From contig NZ_PVRV01000023.1 in NCBI RefSeq assembly GCF_003012345.1, positions 186,001 through 250,000 on the forward strand: 64,000 bases of DNA, in the 5' to 3' direction. The DNA is from Phytohalomonas tamaricis (GTDB lineage Bacteria > Pseudomonadota > Gammaproteobacteria > Pseudomonadales > Halomonadaceae). Below the pieces are notes generated by a model, which saw only the letters and a program-made list of their open reading frames with translations, was not told the DNA's origin and did no database searches. Shown here piece after piece: positions 9,655-19,306 of the stretch. The translations under genes were made by a program, and so were the position numbers. The stretch's first letter is position 1. Each line of letters starts with the position of its first letter.

Positions 9655-9678
9655 GATGGGGCGCCTCGGCGCCCCATC
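9655..9678 (+). terminator. GC-rich hairpin after gcvP
   Basis: GATGGGGCGCC and its exact complement GGCGCCCCATC are separated by two bases (loop effectively four). It sits 35 bp past the gcvP stop. The following T-run is poor, so termination may be partial. Confidence 0.6.
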
Positions 9679-9720
9679 ACTATTCTCGAATCATCCGCAG
9701 CACAGAAAGGAAATGGTTAT

Positions 9721-10269
9721 ATGGCCAAACCCGTCCATCGCCTGTTCATTGGCCTGGCTCCCGATCAGGAAACTTGTCAGGCGCTAGTGCGCCTGCGTGC
9801 ACGCGTGGCGCCCCACATCGACGAGATCCGCTGGACGCCGCCTGAGAACTGGCACATCACGCTGCACTTTTTGGGCGCCTGCAACGCCGAACAGGCTGCG
9901 GGTCTGACAGCGCAACTCCCTAACCAGGCAGAGGGCTTTACTCCACTCTCATTGGCCGGCAGCCAACTACAGGGCTTCCCCCATCCTCAGCGACCAGGCC
10001 GCATCTGGGCACTAACACTCGAAAGCAGCCCGACACTAAGGGACTGGCATGCCCGCCTAGGACATTGGCTCGAAGCCATGGGGCATGCAGTGGAAAGACG
10101 CTCTCTGAAGGCACACATTACGCTGGCACGTAGCGGCAGAGCACGTCACTGGCCAATGCGTGAGACACCGCTCATGTGTCGTTTCGACAAGCTAGCGCTT
10201 TTTGAGAGCGTCTCGACACCACAAGGGCCTCGCTATCAATCATTGTCAGCGGTGGGCACTTCAGCATAA
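9721..10269 (+). CDS. thpR: RNA 2',3'-cyclic phosphodiesterase (2H family)
   Basis: A 182-residue 2H phosphoesterase, formerly called 2'-5' RNA ligase LigT. The two diagnostic HxT[LI] motifs are present, NWHITLHFLG near residue 43 and LKAHITLARSG near residue 136. It hydrolyses 2',3'-cyclic phosphate ends of RNA to 2'-phosphates; the physiological substrate is not settled. The ATG at 9721 follows AAAGGAA. The 3' end overlaps the tail of the convergent LysR gene by 34 bp. Confidence 0.92.
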   Translation: MAKPVHRLFIGLAPDQETCQALVRLRARVAPHIDEIRWTPPENWHITLHFLGACNAEQAAGLTAQLPNQAEGFTPLSLAGSQLQGFPHPQRPGRIWALTLESSPTLRDWHARLGHWLEAMGHAVERRSLKAHITLARSGRARHWPMRETPLMCRFDKLALFESVSTPQGPRYQSLSAVGTSA

Positions 10270-11156
10270 CCATAGAGCACATTACGACGTTCCAGCCTGA
10301 ACTCACCCAACAATTGCTCATATCGTTTAGGTAGTTCGGTGCCCACTTTGGTTACCACATGCAGCGTTTCATAGACAGGTGTATGCACCGGAAGCTCACG
10401 CACCTGACGCTGCCAAGGCGAGGTTTCAAGCACGGCGCGAGATACCACAGTGAACCCCAAACCACGAGCGACAGCATCGAGCACCTGACCTACTTCATTG
10501 GTGAATCCCTTCTGGGGAAAATGGCTCATGGAGCGAAATTCCCCTGCATAGTTTTCACGCAGTAGAAGGCTGGCATTATTGACACCGTCGGCGTAATTCA
10601 TAAAGCCCAGCGCCATTAACTCATTAAGCGTTGTACCACGAAAGTCAGCAGGGACGATCAAGCATAGCGGTTCATGATGCCAGAGCTCATAGTGCAAATC
10701 AGAATGCCTGATCGTGTCAGTGACAATGCCTAAATCGTAACGTCCTGCCAGCACGTCCTGCACGATTTCACTATTGAAAGCAAAACTGTAGCTGACCGTC
10801 AGTCCGGTATGAACTTGCTGATAGCCCAGTGTGAACGGATAGAACATGAGCCCGACACTAGCAGGACTAGCAATACGACACTCACCGCTATCAGGGGAAT
10901 CATCGTCAAGTGAATGACGAAAGTATTCATGCTCAGCAAATAGACGAATGGCATAATCATAAGCACGACGCCCAGCCTCAGTCAGGGTAAACCGTCGACC
11001 ATGGCGTCGCAGTAATGTCTTGCCAAGGTACTGCTCGAGCTTGCGGATATGTTGGCTCACACCAGGTTGAGTCATATCCAATTTGCGCGCCGTATGCGTG
11101 AAGCTTCCTGTCTCCACTAGTGTGATGAACGTACGAAAATATTGGGCATTAAACAT
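10236..11156 (-). CDS. LysR-family transcriptional regulator
   Basis: A 306-residue LysR regulator. The N-terminal winged helix-turn-helix is clear (FRTFITLVETGSFTHTARKLDMTQPGVSQHIRKLEQYLG), and the rest forms the usual two-lobed effector-binding domain. I placed the start at the ATG at 11156 because the family begins just before FRTFI; an in-frame ATG at 11219 would add 21 residues. No canonical Shine-Dalgarno is obvious. It converges on thpR with a tail overlap and diverges from yfcL. The effector and targets cannot be told from sequence; neighbouring yfcL-ppnN is a possible but unproven target. Confidence 0.9.
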   Translation of the reverse strand: MFNAQYFRTFITLVETGSFTHTARKLDMTQPGVSQHIRKLEQYLGKTLLRRHGRRFTLTEAGRRAYDYAIRLFAEHEYFRHSLDDDSPDSGECRIASPASVGLMFYPFTLGYQQVHTGLTVSYSFAFNSEIVQDVLAGRYDLGIVTDTIRHSDLHYELWHHEPLCLIVPADFRGTTLNELMALGFMNYADGVNNASLLLRENYAGEFRSMSHFPQKGFTNEVGQVLDAVARGLGFTVVSRAVLETSPWQRQVRELPVHTPVYETLHVVTKVGTELPKRYEQLLGEFRLERRNVLYGYAEVPTADND

Positions 11157-11360
11157 GGGCCGATCAGCTACTCGCTCGACTAAATAAAGAGAGACACTAT
11201 GTGTAACGCTTCCCTGCATTGATGAAGCGTATCGAGTAATGACTTACTCAAATGATCTCATTTAAAGGATAGTACCAGAGTCGTCGTCGACGCGCAGCGC
11301 TGAGGTTTTATGGCGTGCGTGTTAGCATCATGGCACAGCTTTCAACATGGATTGTGAACG

Positions 11361-11666
11361 ATGACAGACCCCTTTACCGCACGCGCCGATGCCGTGCAGA
11401 ACATACTGCTGGAAATGGAGCGCAAAGCCGCTCCGGACGATCTCTTCGCCCTAGGTTATATGATTCCACAGATCGGTCTTGTACTCGAAATGGCGGAATA
11501 CGAGCCTCAGGATGTCAGCTCGGATGATTTTGACCACACTTACTGGCAGTGGCTAGAAATCGCCTTTGGCCAGGACAGCATGAACGATAACGACCGTCAG
11601 CGCATCGAGGAACTCTGGCATAGCGCCACCCTACGCGCTGACACAGCAGGCAGGACACAAGCGTAA
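11361..11666 (+). CDS. yfcL: YfcL family protein
   Basis: A 101-residue acidic soluble protein matching the YfcL family of Gammaproteobacteria (compare E. coli YfcL: DELFASGYLRGHLTL; here DDLFALGYMIPQIGL). The C-terminal half has SMNDNDRQRIEELWHS, also family-like. The function of YfcL is not established. Its stop codon overlaps the ppnN start by one base (TAATG), so the two are translationally coupled. Confidence 0.8.
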   Translation: MTDPFTARADAVQNILLEMERKAAPDDLFALGYMIPQIGLVLEMAEYEPQDVSSDDFDHTYWQWLEIAFGQDSMNDNDRQRIEELWHSATLRADTAGRTQA

Positions 11667-13027
11667 TGACCGATAAGATTTCAACTGTCATATCACCCGA
11701 AGGCAGCCTCGAAGTACTGTCGCAACTGGAAGTCAATCGGCTGCGTGATACTTCCTCTAGCGGCGCTCATGATGTGCTGCGCCGCTGTGCGCTGGCCATC
11801 CTGAATTCCGGTGCGCTGACCGACGATACGCGCAGCGTGATGGAAACCTATCGCGACTTCGATATCGAAGTACTTCAGCAGGACAGAGGCGTACGCCTGA
11901 AGCTCGATAATGCGCCGGCACATGCTTTCGTCGATGGCCGCATGATTCGCGGTATTCGCGAGCAGCTTTCATCAGTATTACGTGACATCGTCTATGTCGC
12001 TAATGAAATTCAGCAGCCCAACAAGTTCGACCTCGACAGCAGCGAAGGCATCACTAACGCCGTCTTCCATATTCTGCGCAATGCCGGTACTCTAAAACCA
12101 TCGAACGAACCCAGCATGGTGGTGTGCTGGGGTGGGCATTCGATCTCGCGTGAGGAGTACGATTACAGCAAGTCAGTCGGCTATCATCTCGGCCTACGCG
12201 ATCTCGATATCTGTACTGGCTGCGGTCCTGGCGCGATGAAGGGTCCGATGAAAGGCGCCAATGTAGCGCATGCCAAGCAGCGCCGAGGCAAAAGCCGTTA
12301 CGTGGGCATCTCGGAGCCAGGCATTATCGCTGCCGAATCGCCCAACCCAATTGTTAACGAACTGATTATCATGCCTGACATCGAAAAGCGCCTTGAGGCG
12401 TTCGTACGTGTCGGCCATGGCATCATTGTTTTCCCGGGCGGCGTAGGCACTGCAGAAGAGATTCTGTACCTGCTTGGCATCCTGCTGCATCCCAATAATG
12501 CTGACATGCCCTTCCCGGTCATTTTCACCGGACCGCAGTCGAGCGCTGATTACTTCCGCCGTATCGATGAGTTCATTGCATTTACGCTAGGCGATGATGC
12601 ACGCAAGCGTTATCAGATCATTATCGATAACCCGGTTGAAGTGGCTCGCGCCATGCGCCGCGGTATCGAAGAAGTCACTCAGTTCCGCCGCGAGAATCAG
12701 GACGCTTTCTATTACAACTGGCGTTTAACCATCCAGCCCGGCTTTCAGCAACCATTCATGCCTACTCATGAAGCCATGGCAGGACTTGCCCTGCATCGTG
12801 ACCAAGTCGTGCATGAACTCGCCGCCAACTTGCGCCGCGCCTTCTCCGGCATCGTTGCGGGTAATGTCAAAGATCATGGTGTTCAAGCCATCGAGAAGTA
12901 TGGTCCCTTCAAGCTTAATGCTGAGCCTGAGCTCATGACACGCCTCGATGACTTGCTTAAATCCTTCGTGGCGCAAAGCCGCATGAAGCTGCCTGGCAGC
13001 GAATACATCCCCTGTTACACTCTATAG
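11666..13027 (+). CDS. ppnN: Nucleotide 5'-monophosphate nucleosidase PpnN (YgdH)
   Basis: A 453-residue PpnN homologue, which cleaves purine and pyrimidine monophosphates to ribose-5-phosphate and free base and in E. coli is stimulated by (p)ppGpp. It has the N-terminal YgdH domain (SPEGSLEVLSQLEVNRL), a central LOG/Rossmann domain with the phosphate-binding FPGGVGTAEE, and the CTGCGPGAMKGPMKGA loop, plus the C-terminal DUF3412-type extension. Length matches E. coli PpnN (454). It is coupled to yfcL by a TAATG overlap and ends before a clear terminator. Its products would feed the salvage enzymes Upp, Gpt and Apt encoded elsewhere in the window. Confidence 0.95.
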   Translation: MTDKISTVISPEGSLEVLSQLEVNRLRDTSSSGAHDVLRRCALAILNSGALTDDTRSVMETYRDFDIEVLQQDRGVRLKLDNAPAHAFVDGRMIRGIREQLSSVLRDIVYVANEIQQPNKFDLDSSEGITNAVFHILRNAGTLKPSNEPSMVVCWGGHSISREEYDYSKSVGYHLGLRDLDICTGCGPGAMKGPMKGANVAHAKQRRGKSRYVGISEPGIIAAESPNPIVNELIIMPDIEKRLEAFVRVGHGIIVFPGGVGTAEEILYLLGILLHPNNADMPFPVIFTGPQSSADYFRRIDEFIAFTLGDDARKRYQIIIDNPVEVARAMRRGIEEVTQFRRENQDAFYYNWRLTIQPGFQQPFMPTHEAMAGLALHRDQVVHELAANLRRAFSGIVAGNVKDHGVQAIEKYGPFKLNAEPELMTRLDDLLKSFVAQSRMKLPGSEYIPCYTL

Positions 13028-13063
13028 TTATTATGCTCGGTGTGAGTATCTGATAGGCACGAA

Positions 13064-13088
13064 AAAGGCGGGTAGTCAGCCCGCCTTT
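13064..13088. terminator. Bidirectional intrinsic terminator after ppnN
   Basis: AAAGGCGGG (13064-13072) pairs with CCCGCCTTT (13080-13088) over a 7-base loop. It lies between the convergent ppnN and the small membrane protein gene. Confidence 0.85.
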
Positions 13089-13117
13089 CCTGCTACAGCA
13101 CTTTTTATAGCTATCGA

Positions 13118-13549
13118 TCAATGACTACGCTTTTCTTGTCTATCACTTAGCCACCAACACAGCACTACATGCATGATTACCCCTAACGTCATTCCCGACG
13201 GGAGTACTTGTACCCATAGCGGCAAACGACCAGCTGAGTCGGATGTCTCCATTAAAAATCGCCATCCTCCCACTAGCACGCAGCCCACAACCCACATACA
13301 CAAGAGCAACAGGCAAAAGCGCACAACATAAGACCAAGCGTCAGAGGGAAGCTTCCTGACGGTCATTACGGTAATTACCGTAATACTAACGAAAGCAACG
13401 CCCATCAATATCAGACGTTCATGATCGCCAAGCAGTAGATAACCCGGCAGCGCTGCCAGCATGGCGCCCAATAACCCAATCAATGTAGAAATGCGCTCGG
13501 GAGAAGCCTTGAGCACGCCGATATTTCCCGCTTCACGCATCATAGTCAC
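13118..13549 (-). CDS. Small integral membrane protein of unknown function
   Basis: A 143-residue hydrophobic protein with about four predicted membrane segments (around residues 20-40, 45-62, 74-96 and 113-133) and a basic, hydrophilic C-terminus (DRQEKRSH). I do not recognise a family. The GTG at 13549 overlaps the stop of the upstream flavodoxin gene in a GTGA junction; ATG codons at 13543 and 13540 are alternative starts. It is probably co-transcribed with, and translationally coupled to, the flavodoxin, but a functional link is only inferred. Confidence 0.65.
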   Translation of the reverse strand: MTMMREAGNIGVLKASPERISTLIGLLGAMLAALPGYLLLGDHERLILMGVAFVSITVITVMTVRKLPSDAWSYVVRFCLLLLCMWVVGCVLVGGWRFLMETSDSAGRLPLWVQVLPSGMTLGVIMHVVLCWWLSDRQEKRSH

Positions 13550-13998
13550 CGCTTAAGCTCAGGAATCCATGTTTCCGCCCAGGGCAACGCTGCTTCATCA
13601 GCCATGTAATCTTCCATAGCATCAATTTCAAAACGCTCTCCAACACGCGTTGCGCCATACTCCTGCAACAACGCATCAAATTTCCGCCCAGCGCCACAGA
13701 AAGTATCATAAGAGCTATCGCCCATGGCGATCAGGCCGTAACGCAGACCATTAAGATCAGCCCCCTTTTCGTGCAAGGCATTGGCAAATTCCATGAAATT
13801 ACCCGGATAATCGCCGCTTCCTGTCGTTGAAATACAAAAGAGCGCTACATCGGGGCGTTCAACAGTCAAATCATCAAGCGTGGGCTGCTCAAAAATTTCA
13901 ACGTCAAATCCCGCCTGCTCAAAGAGAGGACTTATTTGTTCTGCTACATCAAGCGCACCGCCATAGACCGTTGCAACAAATATTTTCAGATTGGGCAT
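13546..13998 (-). CDS. Flavodoxin-like protein, YqcA/MioC type
   Basis: A 150-residue flavodoxin-fold protein closest in sequence features to E. coli YqcA: MPNLKIFVATVYGGALDVAEQ, the STTGSGDYPGN FMN loop, and LRYGLIAMGDSSYDTFCGAGRKFDALLQE. It should bind FMN and act as a soluble one-electron carrier. I chose the ATG at 13998 because the beta-strand that opens the fold follows immediately; a longer in-frame start near 14067 would lie against the ihfA terminator. The downstream membrane-protein gene overlaps its stop. Confidence 0.85.
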   Translation of the reverse strand: MPNLKIFVATVYGGALDVAEQISPLFEQAGFDVEIFEQPTLDDLTVERPDVALFCISTTGSGDYPGNFMEFANALHEKGADLNGLRYGLIAMGDSSYDTFCGAGRKFDALLQEYGATRVGERFEIDAMEDYMADEAALPWAETWIPELKR

Positions 13999-14070
13999 CG
14001 TTATCACGCCATCATGTGGATTTGCCAAAATGCTACCATAACCGCCAAGCAGCAATCGAAAGCGCAAATG

Positions 14071-14098
14071 AAAACGCCCATCATAGGATGGGCGTTTT
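14071..14098 (-). terminator. Intrinsic terminator after ihfA
   Basis: AAAACGCCCATC and GATGGGCGTTTT form a perfect 12-bp stem with a short loop, with a T-rich tail on the minus strand. It lies 21 bp beyond the ihfA stop and ends the long translation operon. Confidence 0.88.
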
Positions 14099-14118
14099 GT
14101 CAGGTAGGAAATGATCCA

Positions 14119-14454
14119 TTAACCAGAGCGTTCGTTTTCAAGGCGCATGCTTTCGAAGTATTCGGCAGCATAATCCTCAACACAGCTTTTGAGTTTTTGT
14201 CCCGGCCGAAAAGTAACCACACGTCGCGCTGAAATAGGGATTTCTTCTCCAGTCTTGGGATTTCTCCCGGGACGTTCGCTCTTATCGCGCAAATCAAAAT
14301 TACCGAACCCCGACAATTTAACCTGCTCGTTTTCGCGCAGACATCCTCTGATTTCGTCGAAGAAAATTTCCACCATATTCTTGGCATCGCGCTTGGAAAA
14401 GCCCAGCTCGGTATGCAAATGCTCTGCAAGTTCCGCCTTGGTCAACGCGCTCAT
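14119..14454 (-). CDS. ihfA: Integration host factor subunit alpha
   Basis: A 111-residue HU/IHF-family DNA-bending protein. It starts [28 protein letters not shown] and has the IHF-alpha beta-arm region [24 protein letters not shown] with the intercalating proline in GRNPKTG. Partnered with IHF-beta it bends DNA sharply at specific sites. Two ATGs are close together; GAGGAA sits at a proper 8-base distance from the one at 14454 and too close to that at 14460, so I use 14454. It follows pheT by 27 bp, the standard gammaproteobacterial order. The C-terminal tail (about 15 residues after YAAEYF) is a little longer than in E. coli. Confidence 0.96.
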   Translation of the reverse strand: MSALTKAELAEHLHTELGFSKRDAKNMVEIFFDEIRGCLRENEQVKLSGFGNFDLRDKSERPGRNPKTGEEIPISARRVVTFRPGQKLKSCVEDYAAEYFESMRLENERSG

Positions 14455-14481
14455 AGTCATTTCCTCGTTAAGGCGTCAGCC

Positions 14482-16866
14482 TCACCCTCTTAATGTGGCG
14501 TTATACCGTGTCTTTACGCCATCCACAATATTATCAATCAGTTGGTTGATTTCCTCGTCATTCAGCGTGCGTGAAGGATGCTGCCAGGTCAAGCCCAAAG
14601 CAAAGCTCTTGTGCCCTTCCTCAACGCCTTTCCCTTGATAAACATCAAATAGACGAAGATCGGTTAGCCATTCCCCTGCCTGAGCTCGGATCGTATCCAT
14701 CAATGTCTGAACAGATAAATCCTGCCTGACGGCCAAAGCTAAATCACGCCGTACTTCCGGGTAACGCGACAGTGAACTAAAGGCAGGCAAGCGCCCCTGA
14801 CGCGCTGTTTCGAGATCGATCTCAAATACGAACACATCGGGTTTTATGCCCAACTTGGCACGCACTGCGGGATGTAGCGCACCGATACAACCCACTGGTG
14901 TAGAACCATAGAGGATTTGTGCTGACTGACCAGGATGCAGCGCAGGATGTTCAGCAGGCTCAAATCGCCATGCATCTAATTCCCCACCCAGGGCAAGCAG
15001 GCCTTCCACATCCCCTTTGAGATCGAAGAAATCCACTTTTTCCCGACGCCCCGACCATCCTTCTGCGTCTCGCTCACCGCAGAGTAGACCGCCAATCTTT
15101 GCACGCTGAGAAAGCTCAGGAAGCTCACCCTGAAACACCTGCCCCGTTTCAAATATCCTGACCCGATTTTGCTGCCGATTCAGGTTATGCATCAGCGTCT
15201 TGACCAAGCCCGGCCATAAACTGCTTCGCATTACCGACATGTCACTGGAGATCGGGTTAGCCAGCGTTGGAGAAACAGCTTGCGGCGTTAAGGCCATCTG
15301 CAACTCGGGCGACACAAAACTATAAGTGATCGCCTCTTGATAACCACGGGCAACCAACTGGCGACGCAGATGTGCCAGCGGATGCTGACTCTCTTGAATG
15401 GCACGGGGCGCTAGACGGGCACTTGGATACCTTACCGGTAAACGGTTATATCCGTAGACACGTGCCAACTCTTCAATCAGATCTGCCTCAAGTGAAATAT
15501 CGAAACGCCAGCTCGGTACAATGATATCCCAGACATCGTTGCCTTGCGCCGCGATTTCCATACCCAAGCGAGTCAGGATATCAGTGATTTCCTCGCCCTT
15601 TAGCGCAACGCCCAACACCCGCGCAACCTGACCTGCACGCAGTGTCACATGACGCTGGCTCGGCAGATGGTCGGGACTAGCCACCTCAACTAGAGGGCCC
15701 GGCGCTCCCCCTGCAATCGGGAGCAACAATTGAGTGGCCCGCTCAATTGCCTTGCGCTGAAGTTCGGAATCAACCCCTCGCTCGAAACGATGAGAGGAAT
15801 CGGTATGCAATCCATAGGAGCGCGCTTTACCCGCTATAGCCAAAGGAGCGAAAAATGCAGACTCAAACAGAATATGGCGGGTACTGGCATTAACACCAGA
15901 GTGCTCTCCCCCCATCACCCCTGCGATAGCCAACGGACCACGATCATCGGCAATCACTAGCGTATCGTCACGCAGCGCGATGCTCTGATCATTAAGCAGC
16001 GTTAACTGCTCCCCTTCTCGCGCCATACGAACCTCGATACTGCCCTGCAGCGTCTCCAGATCGAAGGCATGCATTGGCTGACCGAGTTCAAGCATCACAT
16101 AATTGGTAATATCGACAACCACGTCGATCGAGCGGATACCGCTGCGACGCAGTCTTTCGCTCATCCACATGGGTGTTGCTGCTGTAACATCAACGTCTCT
16201 GACTACACGCGCCACATACCGCGGACATGCTTCAGGCGCGTTGATGCTGACAGGGAAAGTATCTGTATTTAGCTCTGCAACATCATCTATGTGAAGAGCC
16301 TCAACAGGCAAGCGGTTCAATACACCTAGCTCACGTGCCAGGCCCTGCACGCTCAGACAGTCGCCACGATTAGGGGTAAGATCAACATCTATTGTATGGT
16401 CATCAAGTGATAACCAGTGACGAAAATCTTCTCCTACAGGGGCATCATCTGCCAGGACTAGAATGCCTTCTGAACGCTCTTCCTCAAGCCCCAACTCAGA
16501 AGACGAACACACCATACCCCGCGACTCTACACCGCGCAGTTTGGCTTTCTTAATCTTGAAATCACCGGGCAGTACGGCGCCTACACGTGCAAATGCAATT
16601 TTTTGCCCTTCAGCCACATTAGGTGCGCCACAAACCACCTGAACACTTTCACCCGAGCCGTCATCTACCTGACAGACATTCAACTTGTCAGCATCTGGAT
16701 GCCGGGAAACGCTCTTGACATGAGCAACCACGACGCCGCTGAACGTTTCAGCTACAGCCTCGACAGCATCCACCTCGAGGCCCGCCATGGTAATCTGATC
16801 GGCAATACCTTGAGCGTCCATATCGAGCGACACCCATTGACGCAGCCATTGTTCGGAAACTTTCAT
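14482..16866 (-). CDS. pheT: Phenylalanyl-tRNA synthetase beta subunit
   Basis: A 794-residue PheRS beta chain, which with PheS forms the alpha2-beta2 synthetase charging tRNA-Phe. The domain order is visible: the N-terminal helical start MKVSEQWLRQWV, the EMAP/OB tRNA-binding domain (VVVAHVKSVSRHPDADKLNVCQVDDG, VCGAPNV), the B3/B4 editing module (FERGVDSELQRKAIERAT), the B5 domain near 400-475, the catalytic-like core, and the C-terminal anticodon-binding FDX-ACB domain (SRYPEVRRDLALAV, HKSFALGLTWQHPSRTL). Length matches the family. It lies 21 bp after pheS and 27 bp before ihfA in one operon. Confidence 0.98.
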   Translation of the reverse strand: MKVSEQWLRQWVSLDMDAQGIADQITMAGLEVDAVEAVAETFSGVVVAHVKSVSRHPDADKLNVCQVDDGSGESVQVVCGAPNVAEGQKIAFARVGAVLPGDFKIKKAKLRGVESRGMVCSSSELGLEEERSEGILVLADDAPVGEDFRHWLSLDDHTIDVDLTPNRGDCLSVQGLARELGVLNRLPVEALHIDDVAELNTDTFPVSINAPEACPRYVARVVRDVDVTAATPMWMSERLRRSGIRSIDVVVDITNYVMLELGQPMHAFDLETLQGSIEVRMAREGEQLTLLNDQSIALRDDTLVIADDRGPLAIAGVMGGEHSGVNASTRHILFESAFFAPLAIAGKARSYGLHTDSSHRFERGVDSELQRKAIERATQLLLPIAGGAPGPLVEVASPDHLPSQRHVTLRAGQVARVLGVALKGEEITDILTRLGMEIAAQGNDVWDIIVPSWRFDISLEADLIEELARVYGYNRLPVRYPSARLAPRAIQESQHPLAHLRRQLVARGYQEAITYSFVSPELQMALTPQAVSPTLANPISSDMSVMRSSLWPGLVKTLMHNLNRQQNRVRIFETGQVFQGELPELSQRAKIGGLLCGERDAEGWSGRREKVDFFDLKGDVEGLLALGGELDAWRFEPAEHPALHPGQSAQILYGSTPVGCIGALHPAVRAKLGIKPDVFVFEIDLETARQGRLPAFSSLSRYPEVRRDLALAVRQDLSVQTLMDTIRAQAGEWLTDLRLFDVYQGKGVEEGHKSFALGLTWQHPSRTLNDEEINQLIDNIVDGVKTRYNATLRG

Positions 16867-16887
16867 CTCGCCTCGCTGGATGTCGAA

Positions 16888-17979
<1,092 letters not shown>

Positions 17980-17984
17980 TTATA

Positions 17985-18015
17985 AAAATAGGGGAAGAGC
18001 TGCCGCCCTTCCCCT
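17985..18015 (-). terminator. Intrinsic terminator or attenuator between rplT and pheS
   Basis: AGGGGAAG (17990-17997) pairs with CTTCCCCT (18008-18015), with inner pairing, and the minus strand continues into a T-run (TATTTTTATAA). It ends the thrS-infC-rpmI-rplT unit, at least partly; in E. coli the equivalent position holds the pheST attenuator. Confidence 0.8.
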
Positions 18016-18060
18016 ACGTCTTTCGAACGTTAACATCGTATTAACGAGATAACGAACTGA

Positions 18061-18411
18061 TTAAGCGGCCTTGGCTTTTTCAACAATAGCGCCAAAAGCA
18101 GCTTTTTCATGAACAGCCAGATCAGCTAATACTTTACGGTCGATCTCGATACCTGCTTTCTTCAAGCCAGCCACGAATTTGCTGTACGACAAGCCATGCA
18201 GGCGAGCAGCAGCATTAATACGTGTAATCCACAGCGCACGGAACTGACGCTTACGCTGACGACGGTCGCGATACGCATACTGACCAGCTTTGATAACGGC
18301 CTGTTTAGCAACACGGAAAGTGCGCGAACGGGCACCATAATAGCCCTTGGCGAGCTTGAGTACTTTGTTGTGACGACGGCGTGCGACGACACCACGTTTA
18401 ACGCGAGGCAT
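18061..18411 (-). CDS. rplT: 50S ribosomal protein L20
   Basis: A 116-residue L20: [29 protein letters not shown] followed by [22 protein letters not shown] and [18 protein letters not shown]. It binds 23S rRNA early in large-subunit assembly. In E. coli L20 represses its own operon by binding the rpmI leader RNA; whether that structure exists here was not tested. It follows rpmI by 37 bp. Confidence 0.98.
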   Translation of the reverse strand: MPRVKRGVVARRRHNKVLKLAKGYYGARSRTFRVAKQAVIKAGQYAYRDRRQRKRQFRALWITRINAAARLHGLSYSKFVAGLKKAGIEIDRKVLADLAVHEKAAFGAIVEKAKAA

Positions 18412-18448
18412 AGCGCTCTCCTGACAATATTAAAAAATGAACCAGCGT

Positions 18449-18643
18449 TTAAAGATTGGGCAGCATGCGGGCAATCAGCTGACGATCAGCTTCATGCACC
18501 TGCTTCATACCGCGCAACTGACGCTTACGCTTGGTCGATTTCTTAGTCAGGATATGGCTACGAAAAGACTGCTTATGCTTGAAACCATTCGCAGTTTTCT
18601 TGAAGCGCTTGGCTGCGCCACGGTTACTTTTGATTTTCGGCAT
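18449..18643 (-). CDS. rpmI: 50S ribosomal protein L35
   Basis: A 64-residue, very basic L35: [20 protein letters not shown], then [23 protein letters not shown]. The length is normal. It lies between infC and rplT in the conserved order; the 90-bp gap to infC would carry any translational operator. Confidence 0.97.
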   Translation of the reverse strand: MPKIKSNRGAAKRFKKTANGFKHKQSFRSHILTKKSTKRKRQLRGMKQVHEADRQLIARMLPNL

Positions 18644-18733
18644 GAGAAAGACTCCGCTCGATATTTTTAAGAAAACCCAAGGCCAACGCTAGTCCAGACA
18701 GCTGCAACTAGCGTTCGTTTACTTGCCTTTGGA

Positions 18734-19273
18734 TCACTTCTTCTTAGGGGCAAGCATCATGACCATCTGACGACCTTCAAGTCTCGGGCGTGATTCAACT
18801 ACTACCAAATCACCTAGATCGTTCTCGATCCGGTCCATTAGCTTACGGCCAATGTCTTGGTGAGCCATCTCACGACCACGAAAGCGCAGAGTAACCTTGC
18901 CTTTATCCCCTTCTTCCAGAAAACGAGTCAGATTACGAAGCTTAATCTGATAATCGCCTTCATCAGTACCAGGTCGGAACTTAACTTCCTTGATCTGGAT
19001 CTGTTTCTGCTTCTTCTTTTGGGCAGACTTCTGTTTCTTCTGCTCAAAGCTAAATTTGCCATAATCCATGATCTTACAAACGATCGGATCGGCATTGGAG
19101 ATCTGCACAAGATCAAGACCAGCCTCTTCGGCTTTCGCGAGCGCTTCCTCCATGGGCACTACGCCCAACTGTTCACCCTCGCTGTCGATAAGCCGGACTT
19201 CATCTGCACGAATACGGTCATTGATGGGTGCGCGTTTGTCTTGCGGGCGCCCGCGTTGATTATTCCGCTTGAT
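18734..19273 (-). CDS. infC: Translation initiation factor IF-3, non-canonical AUC start
   Basis: A 179-residue IF-3, which binds the 30S subunit and rejects wrong start codons. The N-domain reads [20 protein letters not shown] ... [23 protein letters not shown], the lysine-rich linker [21 protein letters not shown] follows, then the C-domain [38 protein letters not shown]. No ATG, GTG or TTG lies at the family N-terminus; the frame must begin at ATC (19273-19271), eight bases after GGAG. An ACG one codon upstream is the other option. In E. coli infC starts with AUU, which lets IF-3 repress its own translation; the same is inferred here. The first conventional start inside the gene (TTG at 19168) would delete a third of the N-domain. 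Confidence 0.93.
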   Translation of the reverse strand: MKRNNQRGRPQDKRAPINDRIRADEVRLIDSEGEQLGVVPMEEALAKAEEAGLDLVQISNADPIVCKIMDYGKFSFEQKKQKSAQKKKQKQIQIKEVKFRPGTDEGDYQIKLRNLTRFLEEGDKGKVTLRFRGREMAHQDIGRKLMDRIENDLGDLVVVESRPRLEGRQMVMMLAPKKK

Positions 19274-19306
19274 CGTTACATCTCCATATTAGTTTATGAA
19301 CTGTCG

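Noticed and set aside
17985-18060. Overlapping 18-residue ORF (MLTFERRRG...) running through the rplT-pheS terminator as a Phe leader
   Set aside because: It has only two scattered Phe codons and no good ribosome-binding site.
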